Assembly (NCBI GenBank): GCA_903642235.1 | Contig: CAHJWL010000006.1 | Coordinates: forward strand, 186,001-250,000 | Length of the DNA: 64,000 bases | Source: Acidobacteriaceae bacterium | GTDB taxonomy: Bacteria > Acidobacteriota > Terriglobia > Terriglobales > Acidobacteriaceae | Direction of reading: 5' to 3' | Part shown: piece by piece, positions 9,223 to 16,218 of the stretch | Position numbering within the stretch: position 1 is the stretch's first letter | Layout of the letters: every line of letters starts with the position of its first letter | Program-made: the position numbers and the translations under genes | The notes under the pieces: generated by a model | Told to the model about the DNA's origin: nothing | Databases searched by the model: none | The model's input: the letters and a program-made list of their open reading frames with translations, nothing else

Positions 9223-10638
9223 CTATTTTGTCTGCCCGGGAGCATTCGTCGCAGGGTTATTCGCAGGGGACGGATGATCGTGATCGGTTGCGGCATCCGG
9301 CCGGGGTGGCTGAACGTGATGCGACGCGCCAAATGGTCGCTCGATGAAGGTCGTCCAGTGGCTGGACAGATGAGGATCACTGGTAGGCGCTGCATTCCAG
9401 GGATCGGTCGTCATTCCATTCAGGTCGTAAACCACCTTGCCATCGCGCACCGTCAACTCGCAGGTGAGCTTCTGCGCTCCGTCGAGCCGTGTGTTGTACA
9501 TATCAACGAAGCCGAAGTGACCATGTTCCAGCCGAAGCACTGCGACATCGGCGGGATTGCCCACAGCGAGATTGCCCAGAGCGTCCTGTTTGATCTCACG
9601 CGCGGGATGGGCGGTCATCTCTTCAATAACCTCCGGAACAGTCTGGCCGAGCGCGAGCATCTTGTCTGCGACGTTGAGCTCATCCTTCATGCCTGCATTC
9701 ATGCTGGTGATGTGGAGGTCGGTTGAAATCGAATCCGGCTGGAATCCGGCCTTCATCAGGGGAGCAGCAACATCCCACGCGAACGAGCCACCGCCATGGC
9801 CGACATCGAAGTAGATGCCGCGCTTACGGCCGATCAGCATTGCGGCCGAGGGCTCATTGGTTTTGCTGTCGAGCTCACCCCGCAGACCGGAGTACATGTG
9901 CGTATAGATATCCCCGGGCCGCAGATGCGTTGCGAGCAGTTCATAAAGAGGCCGCTCAATACGGCGCGAGCCGTAGTCGATCATCACTGGAATGTGCGCC
10001 AGATTTCCTGCGAGGACGGCCTGATCGTACGGCTTCCACTCCGGTCCGGTGAAGTGCGCGCTCTTTACGCCGACGATCACGCCAGGGTACTTCGAGGCCA
10101 TCTCGCCTGTGGCTTTCCCGTCCATGTCGTCGAGATTGTCCTCATAGTTTGTTCCGCGCATGCCCGCTCCTACGATGTTGAGTTCAGCGAGCACTCTGGT
10201 CTTTGATCGATCGATGATGTGTTCCTTGAAGTCCGGGAAGTTACGCCACCCGGAGCTGCCGGCATCCACCACAGTGGTGACGCCGGTGCGAAAGGTAAAG
10301 TCGTCAGGCCAGACGCTCAGGTCTCCGGCATAGGAGTTCTTCTCTCCGGTGCTCGCATAGACATGCACGTGCAGGTCAATCAAGCCAGGGGTGACGTAGA
10401 GCCCTGTGCAGTCGACCGATTTGATCGCCAGGCTGCTCTCGATGTGAGCCGCGACAGCAGCGATTCTGCCGTCCTTGATGGCAACATCCATGACGTCATC
10501 CCGCTTGTTTTTTGCATCGAGAACGTGGCCCTTCTGCAACAGCAGGTCATACGCCGGGAGGTCCTCACACGAGCCCGCACCAGCGCTGATGCACAGCAAA
10601 AAGCTGATCCCCAGCCTTCGGATCCCCTGAACGCTCAA
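9223..10638 (-). CDS. exported amidohydrolase/deacetylase-family metallohydrolase with His-rich tail
   Basis: About 471 residues from a TTG at 10638, chosen because GAGGGAG lies 7 bases upstream and a signal peptide follows (GISFLLCISAGAG). The next in-frame ATG upstream (10695) lacks both. The catalytic domain is the amidohydrolase fold: metal ligands in GLIDLHVHVY, a probable carbamylated Lys in VGVKSAHF, then DIYTHMYSG, YFDVGHGGGSF and the general-acid region STDLHITSM. The C-terminal 50 residues are extra and rich in His, Asp and Pro (HWTTF, ASHHVQPPR, ATDHDHPSP), like metal-chelating tails. The substrate is not predictable; relatives include dihydroorotase-like deacetylases. It may share a transcript with the DUF3299-ABC genes 66 bases downstream. 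Confidence 0.82.
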   Translation of the reverse strand: MSVQGIRRLGISFLLCISAGAGSCEDLPAYDLLLQKGHVLDAKNKRDDVMDVAIKDGRIAAVAAHIESSLAIKSVDCTGLYVTPGLIDLHVHVYASTGEKNSYAGDLSVWPDDFTFRTGVTTVVDAGSSGWRNFPDFKEHIIDRSKTRVLAELNIVGAGMRGTNYEDNLDDMDGKATGEMASKYPGVIVGVKSAHFTGPEWKPYDQAVLAGNLAHIPVMIDYGSRRIERPLYELLATHLRPGDIYTHMYSGLRGELDSKTNEPSAAMLIGRKRGIYFDVGHGGGSFAWDVAAPLMKAGFQPDSISTDLHITSMNAGMKDELNVADKMLALGQTVPEVIEEMTAHPAREIKQDALGNLAVGNPADVAVLRLEHGHFGFVDMYNTRLDGAQKLTCELTVRDGKVVYDLNGMTTDPWNAAPTSDPHLSSHWTTFIERPFGASHHVQPPRPDAATDHDHPSPANNPATNAPGQTK

Positions 10639-10792
10639 AGTAGTGCTCCCTCTTGTTGGTTTGAATAAGCATACGGTCTCACTGAAAGGAGACAAGGTCT
10701 ACACATGCTTGCCGGACCGTGGGATTTTCATTCCTTATCGATTAGACATTCTCCGTCCTCCTCGGATATGTTGTTGAGAAGGAGTTATCAAT

Positions 10793-12007
10793 ATGACCAT
10801 TCCTCTGGCCACGACAGTTCTCTCCGGATTTCTGGGCTCCGGCAAGACGACCCTGCTGAATCACGTTCTCAGCAATCGCGAGGGCTTGAAAGTTGCCGTG
10901 ATCGTGAATGACATGAGCGAAGTCAATATTGACGCGCAGCTGGTTGCGAACCGTGGCGCGGAGCTAAGCCGCACGGAAGAGACGCTGGTCGAGCTGACGA
11001 ATGGCTGTATCTGCTGCACGCTGCGGGACGACCTGCTGAAGGAGGTCTCGCGACTGGCGCGCGAGAGACGCTTTGACTATCTCCTGATTGAGTCAACCGG
11101 GATCTCCGAGCCGCTTCCGGTGGCGGCGACCTTCACCTTTACCGATGAGACTGGGCAGAGTCTGTCGGACGTAGCGCGGCTGGATACGATGGTGACGGTC
11201 GTAGATTCGGCCAAGTTTCTGGAAGATTTCAACTCCCTGGACGATCTGCACGATCGCCGACTGGCTCTGGGCGAGGACGATGAACGAACGCTTGGCGATC
11301 TCCTGATCGATCAGGTCGAGTTTGCGAACGTTCTGGTTTTGAACAAGTCGGATCTGGTCAGTGAGGAGCAGTTGGGGCGCCTCGAGAGCATCCTGCGTCA
11401 CCTGAACCCCGAGGCGCGCTTTGTTCGTACGCATCGAGGGCAGGTGCCGCTCACGAGCATTCTGAATACTGGCCTATTTGACATGCAAGCGGCGCAGAGC
11501 TCGCCAGGGTGGGTCCGCGAGCTGAACGGCCAGCACACGCCGGAGACCGAAGAGTACGGTATCTCCTCGTTTGTCTATCGCAGGCGCCGGCCGTTTCACC
11601 CGGCGAGGCTGGAGACACTTACGGATGCGGGTCTGCCCGGAGTGCTGCGGGCGAAAGGGTTTCTCTGGCTTGCGTCGAACCATGATGAAACCGTGTTGTT
11701 TTCCAAAGCCGGAAGCACCCTGACCTTTGAGCCTTCGGGGCTATGGCTTGCGGCCGAAGAGACGCAGTCAAGTGAGGCAGATCCGGAGCTCGCAGAGTAC
11801 ATCGGCCAGGTGTGGGAGTCACCCTTCGGCGATCGGCGGCAGGAGATCGTTCTGATCGGGCTCGAGATGAACCGCGCAGAGATGGAGGCAGCGCTCGATG
11901 CCGCCCTGCTGACAGACGGCGAGATGGAACAAGGCGCGGCGATGTGGAGGCAACTCGACAATCCGTTTGAGGCGTTGTTCCAGGAGCGGGAAGCCGTCCT
12001 CGCTTAG
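10793..12007 (+). CDS. COG0523 (CobW/ZigA-like) metal-chaperone GTPase
   Basis: 404 residues. The Walker A motif GFLGSGKT is at 12-19, the [10 protein letters not shown] segment at 39-48, the metal-binding C-x-C-C motif at 72-75 ([12 protein letters not shown]), and the GTP-specificity motif in LVLNKSDL. The C-terminal CobW_C domain contains [17 protein letters not shown]0523 GTPases deliver metals to client enzymes; the NDMSEVN subgroup resembles ZigA/YciC, which is induced by zinc starvation. The cysteine-free ribosomal genes immediately downstream, a known partner set in Zur regulons, support the zinc reading over cobalamin (CobW). A strong ribosome-binding site (GAAGGAG) precedes the ATG. 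Confidence 0.88.
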   Translation: MTIPLATTVLSGFLGSGKTTLLNHVLSNREGLKVAVIVNDMSEVNIDAQLVANRGAELSRTEETLVELTNGCICCTLRDDLLKEVSRLARERRFDYLLIESTGISEPLPVAATFTFTDETGQSLSDVARLDTMVTVVDSAKFLEDFNSLDDLHDRRLALGEDDERTLGDLLIDQVEFANVLVLNKSDLVSEEQLGRLESILRHLNPEARFVRTHRGQVPLTSILNTGLFDMQAAQSSPGWVRELNGQHTPETEEYGISSFVYRRRRPFHPARLETLTDAGLPGVLRAKGFLWLASNHDETVLFSKAGSTLTFEPSGLWLAAEETQSSEADPELAEYIGQVWESPFGDRRQEIVLIGLEMNRAEMEAALDAALLTDGEMEQGAAMWRQLDNPFEALFQEREAVLA

Positions 12008-12043
12008 AGCAAGCTGGAAGACCAACTGTGCAAGGGAGAGCGT

Positions 12044-12277
12044 ATGAGTAAAGTTTGCCCAATTACTGGAAGGCGTCCGCAGAGCGGAAACAATGTCTCG
12101 CATGCCAACAACAAGGTGCGGCGGCGATGGGAGCCGAATCTGCAGAACAAGCGCGTGTGGGATGCAGAGTCCGGACGCTTCGTGCGGATGCGTGTCTCCG
12201 CGCGTGGCCTGAGAACGATTCAGAAGCTTGGCTTGCAGGCGGCGCTGCGCAAGCGTTCCGCCGGGGAGACGAGATAG
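12044..12277 (+). CDS. rpmB: 50S ribosomal protein L28, zinc-independent (C-minus) type
   Basis: 77 residues starting [17 protein letters not shown] with [16 protein letters not shown] and [14 protein letters not shown], a clear bL28. The paired zinc-binding cysteines of the C-plus form are absent; only one Cys (residue 5) remains. Family knowledge: many bacteria keep a C-minus copy of L28 under zinc control, to replace the zinc-binding form and release its zinc. It lies 36 bases after the COG0523 GTPase and 3 bases before L33, each with its own ribosome-binding site. Confidence 0.93.
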   Translation: MSKVCPITGRRPQSGNNVSHANNKVRRRWEPNLQNKRVWDAESGRFVRMRVSARGLRTIQKLGLQAALRKRSAGETR

Positions 12278-12280
12278 ACG

Positions 12281-12433
12281 ATGCGATCCATCATCAAGCT
12301 GGTGTCCACGGCAGGAACTGGCCACTTCTACACGACGACCAAGAACCCGAAGCTGAGTTCCAGCAAGCTGGAGCTTAGAAAATACGACCCAAAGGCACGA
12401 AAGCACGTGCTCTATCGCGAGGCGAAGGCGTAG
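12281..12433 (+). CDS. rpmG: 50S ribosomal protein L33, zinc-independent (C-minus) type
   Basis: 50 residues, read directly from the sequence: [20 protein letters not shown], then KNPKL, and a C-terminal half with [12 protein letters not shown]. In zinc-binding L33 the corresponding positions are Cys pairs (KYCPRCRKHTLH type); here they are Asp and Ala, so no zinc site can form. The GGGGAGACGAG run before the start serves as ribosome-binding site. Together with the adjacent C-minus L28 and the COG0523 GTPase it forms the classic zinc-sparing trio. Confidence 0.93.
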   Translation: MRSIIKLVSTAGTGHFYTTTKNPKLSSSKLELRKYDPKARKHVLYREAKA

Positions 12434-12498
12434 CCCGGCTTGCCACACCATTGAACTTCGCTCCACTCTCCGCACCACAGCTCCGCAAGGCAACCCTC

Positions 12499-13008
12499 AT
12501 GCATAAACTCCTTTCTTTCCTGGCAGGTGTCCTCCTTGGCGGAGACGCCTGTTACGGCCTGCTTCACCAAAGACTAGCTCTTTCTACCGGGTCAGATTCT
12601 TCCAGTGTTCCGCATGCGGACGCACCACCACTGACCGTTCGCCTCCATCGCTTTCAGCTTCGTCCAGACAAGCTCGATGAGTTCCAGAGCTGGATTCAGT
12701 TTGAGCACGACCACCATGCCGAGACGGTAGCCACACTCGAGCGCGAACAGATGTACACAGAGGGGATCTTTCGCGATCGGGTGGGAGACCCAACGACGAT
12801 CTTCTGGCTGGAGATCCACGGAGCCCAGGGCGCGACGACGGAGAGTTCTCCTCTGGCGATCGATAGGGCCTACCAGCGGTTTATGGCCGACACCTTTGTT
12901 CCTCACTCGCGGGTGACGATGCAGCCGGAGTACACGCTTCTTCCCTCCTTTCTTCTCGACGCAATCGCTGCCCATGAACAAAACCCAAAGCCACTCGCAA
13001 ACAAGTAG
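12499..13008 (+). CDS. DUF6176-like protein with N-terminal membrane anchor or signal
   Basis: 169 residues. A hydrophobic N-terminus (LLSFLAGVLLGGDACYGLL) is followed by a domain with LHRFQLRPDKLDEFQSWIQF, ETVATLEREQMYTEGIFRD and FWLEIHGAQGA, which fits the pattern of DUF6176 (tLereKMy.E.iFRe...YW.s..G). No function is established. It starts 65 bases after L33 on the same strand and overlaps the next gene by 35 bases, so it may belong to the zinc-responsive transcript. An in-frame ATG at 12451 would add 16 residues before the hydrophobic segment. Confidence 0.65.
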   Translation: MHKLLSFLAGVLLGGDACYGLLHQRLALSTGSDSSSVPHADAPPLTVRLHRFQLRPDKLDEFQSWIQFEHDHHAETVATLEREQMYTEGIFRDRVGDPTTIFWLEIHGAQGATTESSPLAIDRAYQRFMADTFVPHSRVTMQPEYTLLPSFLLDAIAAHEQNPKPLANK

Positions 13009-13633
13009 TCATCCTCTGGCTGGAGTCGAGGTGCTCGGGCACGCGCTCCAGCGGCGAGGCCGCACTCTGCTGAACCAGCAATGCTGGATGTGGGGTCGCG
13101 ATACGGTGCGGGACGAAGGCAACCTGCTGCTGGAGTATGGCTTCGAGCGCATGCGGAGTCCGGAAGGAATGACCGCGTGCACGCAGTACACGCAGTCATT
13201 TCGGCAGCCCGCCACGGCAAGGCTCAGGATCGTGCGACTCTGGGGCTGGGGCTTCTTTTATGGCGAAGAACGAGAGTGCAGCAGCGAAGGAGGCGCCAGC
13301 ATCTGCGGTTTGTTTCTGAACCGATTCGAATTTGTGCCGAGAGCTGTGCCGCTCCTCAAGGAGTTTTGCCTGGCGCATGAGATGGCGGAGCATCCCCGGG
13401 CACAGAGCCTGCTTCTGCTGGCAGAGGCGCTCGAGTGGATCGCCGCCTACGAGCGCTTTGTCCTACGGCAGTGTGGCACCATCTATCGCCGAAGATGCCT
13501 GGCATCGTGGAGCAAGCGGCAGGTTCCTCCGGAGGAGGTGCCGGGGGAGTGGATGCGCCTGAGCCAGGAGATTGCAGCCACACGAGTCCGCTTTGATCGA
13601 ACGCCTCCGACCGGGTCCGCTGCGCCACGCTAA
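12974..13633 (+). CDS. hypothetical protein, last gene of the L28/L33 gene run
   Basis: 219 residues, not recognised. It opens with a Ser/His/Gln-rich stretch and then has LNQQCWMWGRDTVRDEGNLL, a Trp/Gly segment (LWGWGFFYGEERECSSEGGA) and a helical C-terminal half with several Cys (FCLAHEMAEHP, RRRCLASW). No signal peptide or membrane helix is seen. Its start lies inside the end of the DUF6176 gene (35-base overlap), so coupling is likely. A bidirectional terminator follows 16 bases after the stop, making this the end of the run that begins with the COG0523 GTPase. Coexpression with zinc-sparing proteins is the only functional clue. Confidence 0.65.
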   Translation: MNKTQSHSQTSSHPLAGVEVLGHALQRRGRTLLNQQCWMWGRDTVRDEGNLLLEYGFERMRSPEGMTACTQYTQSFRQPATARLRIVRLWGWGFFYGEERECSSEGGASICGLFLNRFEFVPRAVPLLKEFCLAHEMAEHPRAQSLLLLAEALEWIAAYERFVLRQCGTIYRRRCLASWSKRQVPPEEVPGEWMRLSQEIAATRVRFDRTPPTGSAAPR

Positions 13634-13649
13634 CGTGTGCAACGGCATG

Positions 13650-13683
13650 AAAACGGGGACAGCCGACTGGCTGCCCCCGTTTT
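13650..13683. terminator. bidirectional rho-independent terminator
   Basis: AAAACGGGG (13650-13658) pairs with CCCCGTTTT (13675-13683), with an inner AGCC/GGCT stem. It has A/T tracts on both sides and sits between two convergent genes, so it can stop both. Confidence 0.85.
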
Positions 13684-13701
13684 ATGACGTGCGAAGACAC
13701 C

Positions 13702-14052
13702 CTACGCGAGTGTCACGTTGCCATGGTTATCGCAGTGGCCGGCATGCGGATGATGCAGGTGGCCATTGACGAGGTAGTCGACGTGGTCGCCGTGGGGGAC
13801 TGCAGCGTGGCCGCAGTTGGCGCCATGGACATGCTGCGCGTCGTGACCCTGGCAGTCATGACCATTCGTGCAGTCCGCAGGATTGGACCCGCTGACGTCA
13901 AGTGTGTGATCGTCCACGTGGCCGTCATGCGGAAAGTGCAGGTGGCCCTCATGGAGGAAGTCAACGTGATCGCCGTGCTGAATGGCGGTGTGGCCACAGT
14001 TGGGGGTGTGCAGATGCGGGTGATCCTGATGAACGATGTGCTCTGTCGGCAT
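13702..14052 (-). CDS. His-rich duplicated-repeat protein, probable zinc buffer or store
   Basis: 116 residues containing 27 His and 5 Cys. Two copies of a 32-residue unit occupy residues 18-49 and 79-110, aligned at a constant 61-residue spacing; each begins NCGHxA and continues HGDHVD(F/Y)L, GHLH and PHxGH. No signal peptide is seen. Start at 14052 (the MPTEHIVHQ end), preceded by AGGAAGGAA. It follows the SmtB-like repressor by 19 bases and must be cotranscribed with it, the same layout as smtB with the metallothionein smtA, except that His replaces Cys as main ligand. Small proteins with this repeat are known near cation-efflux genes and have often been given meaningless names. Zinc binding is inferred from composition. 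Confidence 0.8.
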   Translation of the reverse strand: MPTEHIVHQDHPHLHTPNCGHTAIQHGDHVDFLHEGHLHFPHDGHVDDHTLDVSGSNPADCTNGHDCQGHDAQHVHGANCGHAAVPHGDHVDYLVNGHLHHPHAGHCDNHGNVTLA

Positions 14053-14071
14053 TTGGAAGTTCCTTCCTGGG

Positions 14072-14458
14072 TTAAGTGTTGCTGTTTTCAGAAGTGGTCG
14101 ATGTCCGGACTTCGGAAGCATGCGAGAGACCATTTGCGATCAGGTCAAACATGTGCTGGTCGGCCAAGGAGTAAAGAATGTGTTTTCCGTCTCGCTTACG
14201 GCGAACAACGTGATCGGCGCGAAGAACGCGCAGCCGCTGCGAGATGGTGGTCACCGATTCGTGCTCGATCGCGGCCAGGTCTCCTACACAGAAGGGCCGT
14301 TGCGCGAGGCGTGCAACAAGGCGGAGCCGGCCGAGATCCCCCAGCGCCCGAAAGATCCTGGCGCAACGCTCTGTCGACGCTTCATCGATGGGGGCGTCTG
14401 CTGCGGGTCCGTCGTGATCGAGGGCTTCGCAGGTTTCGGGTTTCCGTTCGTCACTCAC
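14072..14458 (-). CDS. ArsR/SmtB-family zinc-sensing repressor
   Basis: 128 residues with a winged-helix ArsR domain (RIFRALGDLGRLRLVARL, then recognition helix SVTTISQRLRVLRADHVV and wing RRKRDGKHILYSL). All ligands of the cyanobacterial SmtB are present at a constant offset of minus 4: Cys10, Cys57 and Asp60 (alpha3N site) and Asp100, His102, His113, Glu116 (alpha5 site). That predicts release from DNA on binding zinc (or cadmium). An inverted repeat lies 15-40 bases upstream of the start, consistent with autorepression. The His-rich protein gene is immediately downstream and CDF and ZIP transporter genes immediately upstream. Confidence 0.9.
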   Translation of the reverse strand: MSDERKPETCEALDHDGPAADAPIDEASTERCARIFRALGDLGRLRLVARLAQRPFCVGDLAAIEHESVTTISQRLRVLRADHVVRRKRDGKHILYSLADQHMFDLIANGLSHASEVRTSTTSENSNT

Positions 14459-14472
14459 ACCTGAATAATAGC

Positions 14473-14498
14473 AACACTTGTATACATGTGCAAGTGTT
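14473..14498. promoter_or_regulatory. candidate operator of the SmtB-like repressor
   Basis: Perfect inverted repeat AACACTTG (14473-14480) and CAAGTGTT (14491-14498) with a 10-base spacer (tatacatgtg) that is itself partly symmetric. It is in the 67-base gap between the CDF gene stop and the repressor ATG, where the promoter for repressor plus His-rich gene must lie. SmtB-type operators are imperfect 12-2-12 repeats of similar size. Confidence 0.7.
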
Positions 14499-14525
14499 CA
14501 GGTGAAGATATGTTTGTTCCGGCGA

Positions 14526-15170
14526 TTAGTGGTGCGCACAGCACTGTTCCCCCTGTAGAGCCAGAACGCCGGCGCGCACGAGAAATGGCACAAGAACCAA
14601 GGCAGCCACGCCATCCGTCCAGTCAATATGGAAGACTGCGCGCAGCAGCAATCCAGCCAGAACAATAGCGGCCTGGTACATGCAGAAATCCGTCTGTTTT
14701 GCATCCGTTAGCATGGCTCGGCTGGAAAGTGCCGCGCCGATGCGCCGCTTTTCTCGTGAAAGAAGAGGCATACAGACCAGGGCAGCCGCTGTGACCGCGA
14801 TGCCGAGAGCGCCGACGCTGTTTGATTCCCGACGGACCAGATGAAGCGACGCATCGAAGAAGACCCAGGCGGCTAGGCAGAGCAGGAGAATGCCGGTGAT
14901 GCGGAGGCTGACACGCTCAGAGTGATGGCGGCGTTCATGATTCATCTCATGGGACATGCGCCACCAGACTGCAACGGCGGAGAAGACCTCGATAACGCTG
15001 TCCAGACCAAAACCTGTCAGGGACACGCTATGCGTCGCAACTGCGCTCCACAGCGCAACCGCAGCCTCCGTGGCACCCCAGAGAATGGTAAGGACTTCCA
15101 GGGTCTTGCCATAGCGAGCAAGAGACGCTCGTCTATCCTGCGAGAGTTCGGTTGCGATCATGGTTGGCAT
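14526..15170 (-). CDS. cation diffusion facilitator-like metal transporter
   Basis: About 214 residues with six hydrophobic segments: EVLTILWGATEAAVALWSA, TGFGLDSVIEVFSAVAVWW, ITGILLLCLAAWVFFDASL, SVGALGIAVTAAALVCMPLL, YQAAIVLAGLLLRAVFHI and DGVAALVLVPFLVRAGVLAL. The GFGLDSVIE and DAKQTDFCMYQ segments are the metal-binding helix positions of this CDF subgroup. No long cytoplasmic domain follows, as in other short cation transporters. It ends with CCAHH, a possible metal-binding tail. Several starts are possible (GTG 15197, ATG 15170, ATG 15161); 15170 has AAGGG just upstream. Export of zinc or a similar cation is the likely role given the SmtB-like sensor next door. Confidence 0.8.
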   Translation of the reverse strand: MPTMIATELSQDRRASLARYGKTLEVLTILWGATEAAVALWSAVATHSVSLTGFGLDSVIEVFSAVAVWWRMSHEMNHERRHHSERVSLRITGILLLCLAAWVFFDASLHLVRRESNSVGALGIAVTAAALVCMPLLSREKRRIGAALSSRAMLTDAKQTDFCMYQAAIVLAGLLLRAVFHIDWTDGVAALVLVPFLVRAGVLALQGEQCCAHH

Positions 15171-15225
15171 GGCCCTTCGTTGCGGAGTAGCTGACACAGG
15201 GAGGTGGCGGCGCGACAGAGATCAT

Positions 15226-15984
15226 TCAGCGTGCGCCGCCGATGAGACGATTCGCGCCGTAGATCAGCAGCGCGCCGAGCAAAACAGAGGGGAGAAGAAA
15301 GCCACGCGGCCCTTTGCAGTCGCGCAGCTCAGGCAGGAAGTCGCCCGTCGCCATCTGGAGGAAGAAGCCTGCGGCAAGAACAAGAAGGATGACGGAGCCG
15401 CGAGACGACAGGACCCACCAGAGCGTAAAGAGGCCGCCGAGAAACGGCGCGATTGCGTCGGCAACGAGAAAGAGAAAGTCAGACTTCCTTGGGGACTTGC
15501 CGGCCGTGGTGAGAATAACGGTGTTCATTCCGTCGCCGAAGTCATGGGCGGCGATGCCAAGCGCAACAGCATATCCGGCGGGGTGCGATGCAGCAAAGGC
15601 AGCACCGATCGCCATGCCATCCCGGAAGCTATGGAAGATGAGCATGCCGGCCCCGATGCGACCAAGCAGGTTCGCATCGGAATCTGGAGCCTGCCAACGA
15701 TGTTTCAGCGCTTCTAGGCCGTTCTCAATGGCGTAGAAGATGAGGAAGGAGATGAGAGTTAAACCGAGTACGTCTGATGAAGTGAGCCTCGTAGCGCTTC
15801 CGAGTTCGATGGCGTCCGGTAACAGATCAAGAAAGACCGCACCCAGAAGAAGGCCCGCACCGATGGCGATCAGCAACGGAAGGAATCGGCGAAAGCGGAT
15901 GGCGACCATGCCTCCGACCAGCGTCGACACGATAGGAACGGAAAAGAGAACAAGCGGAACTTCCAGCGCCGGGCGGATTGACAT
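15226..15984 (-). CDS. ZIP-family metal transporter
   Basis: About 252 residues and eight hydrophobic segments. The two ZIP metal-site helices are seen: HSFRDGMAIGAAFAAS and GIAAHDFGDGMNTVILTTAG. The segment RRFLPLLIAIGAGLLLGAVF with LDLLPDAIELG is the usual TM2 region. ZIP proteins move zinc or related divalent ions into the cytoplasm. The start at 15984 places TM1 (PLVLFSVPIVSTLVGGMVA) close to the N-terminus; an ATG at 16050 is possible. The gene is upstream of the CDF gene by about 56 bases on the same strand, so uptake and export functions may be cotranscribed, which is odd unless they serve different ions or conditions. Confidence 0.85.
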   Translation of the reverse strand: MSIRPALEVPLVLFSVPIVSTLVGGMVAIRFRRFLPLLIAIGAGLLLGAVFLDLLPDAIELGSATRLTSSDVLGLTLISFLIFYAIENGLEALKHRWQAPDSDANLLGRIGAGMLIFHSFRDGMAIGAAFAASHPAGYAVALGIAAHDFGDGMNTVILTTAGKSPRKSDFLFLVADAIAPFLGGLFTLWWVLSSRGSVILLVLAAGFFLQMATGDFLPELRDCKGPRGFLLPSVLLGALLIYGANRLIGGAR

Positions 15985-16182
15985 AGAGTGTTGAGCCCTT
16001 TGGCTTTCGAGAGCTAGATGAATCGCTGACGCAAGCGGCCCAGGCACCATGGGCTATGGCAACGAGCGACAGTCAGGTAGGTAAGCTGCCATCGTTCAGT
16101 CCCGGACGGGCGACTCGCCAAAGCCCCTTCTTACTCCTTCGCATTCTAAGATCGGCAGGCGTAGATACATACGGAAGAGAAG

Positions 16183-16208
16183 AGCAGGCTGACGAGCATC
16201 AGCCTGCT
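16183..16208. terminator. hairpin terminator downstream of TonB receptor gene
   Basis: AGCAGGCTGA (16183-16192) pairs with TCAGCCTGCT (16199-16208) around a 6-base loop. It begins 11 bases past the receptor stop and is followed on that strand by TCTTCTCTT; on the other strand a GCTTTTT tract follows, so it could work both ways. Confidence 0.7.
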
Positions 16209-16218
16209 TCCGTGCTTT

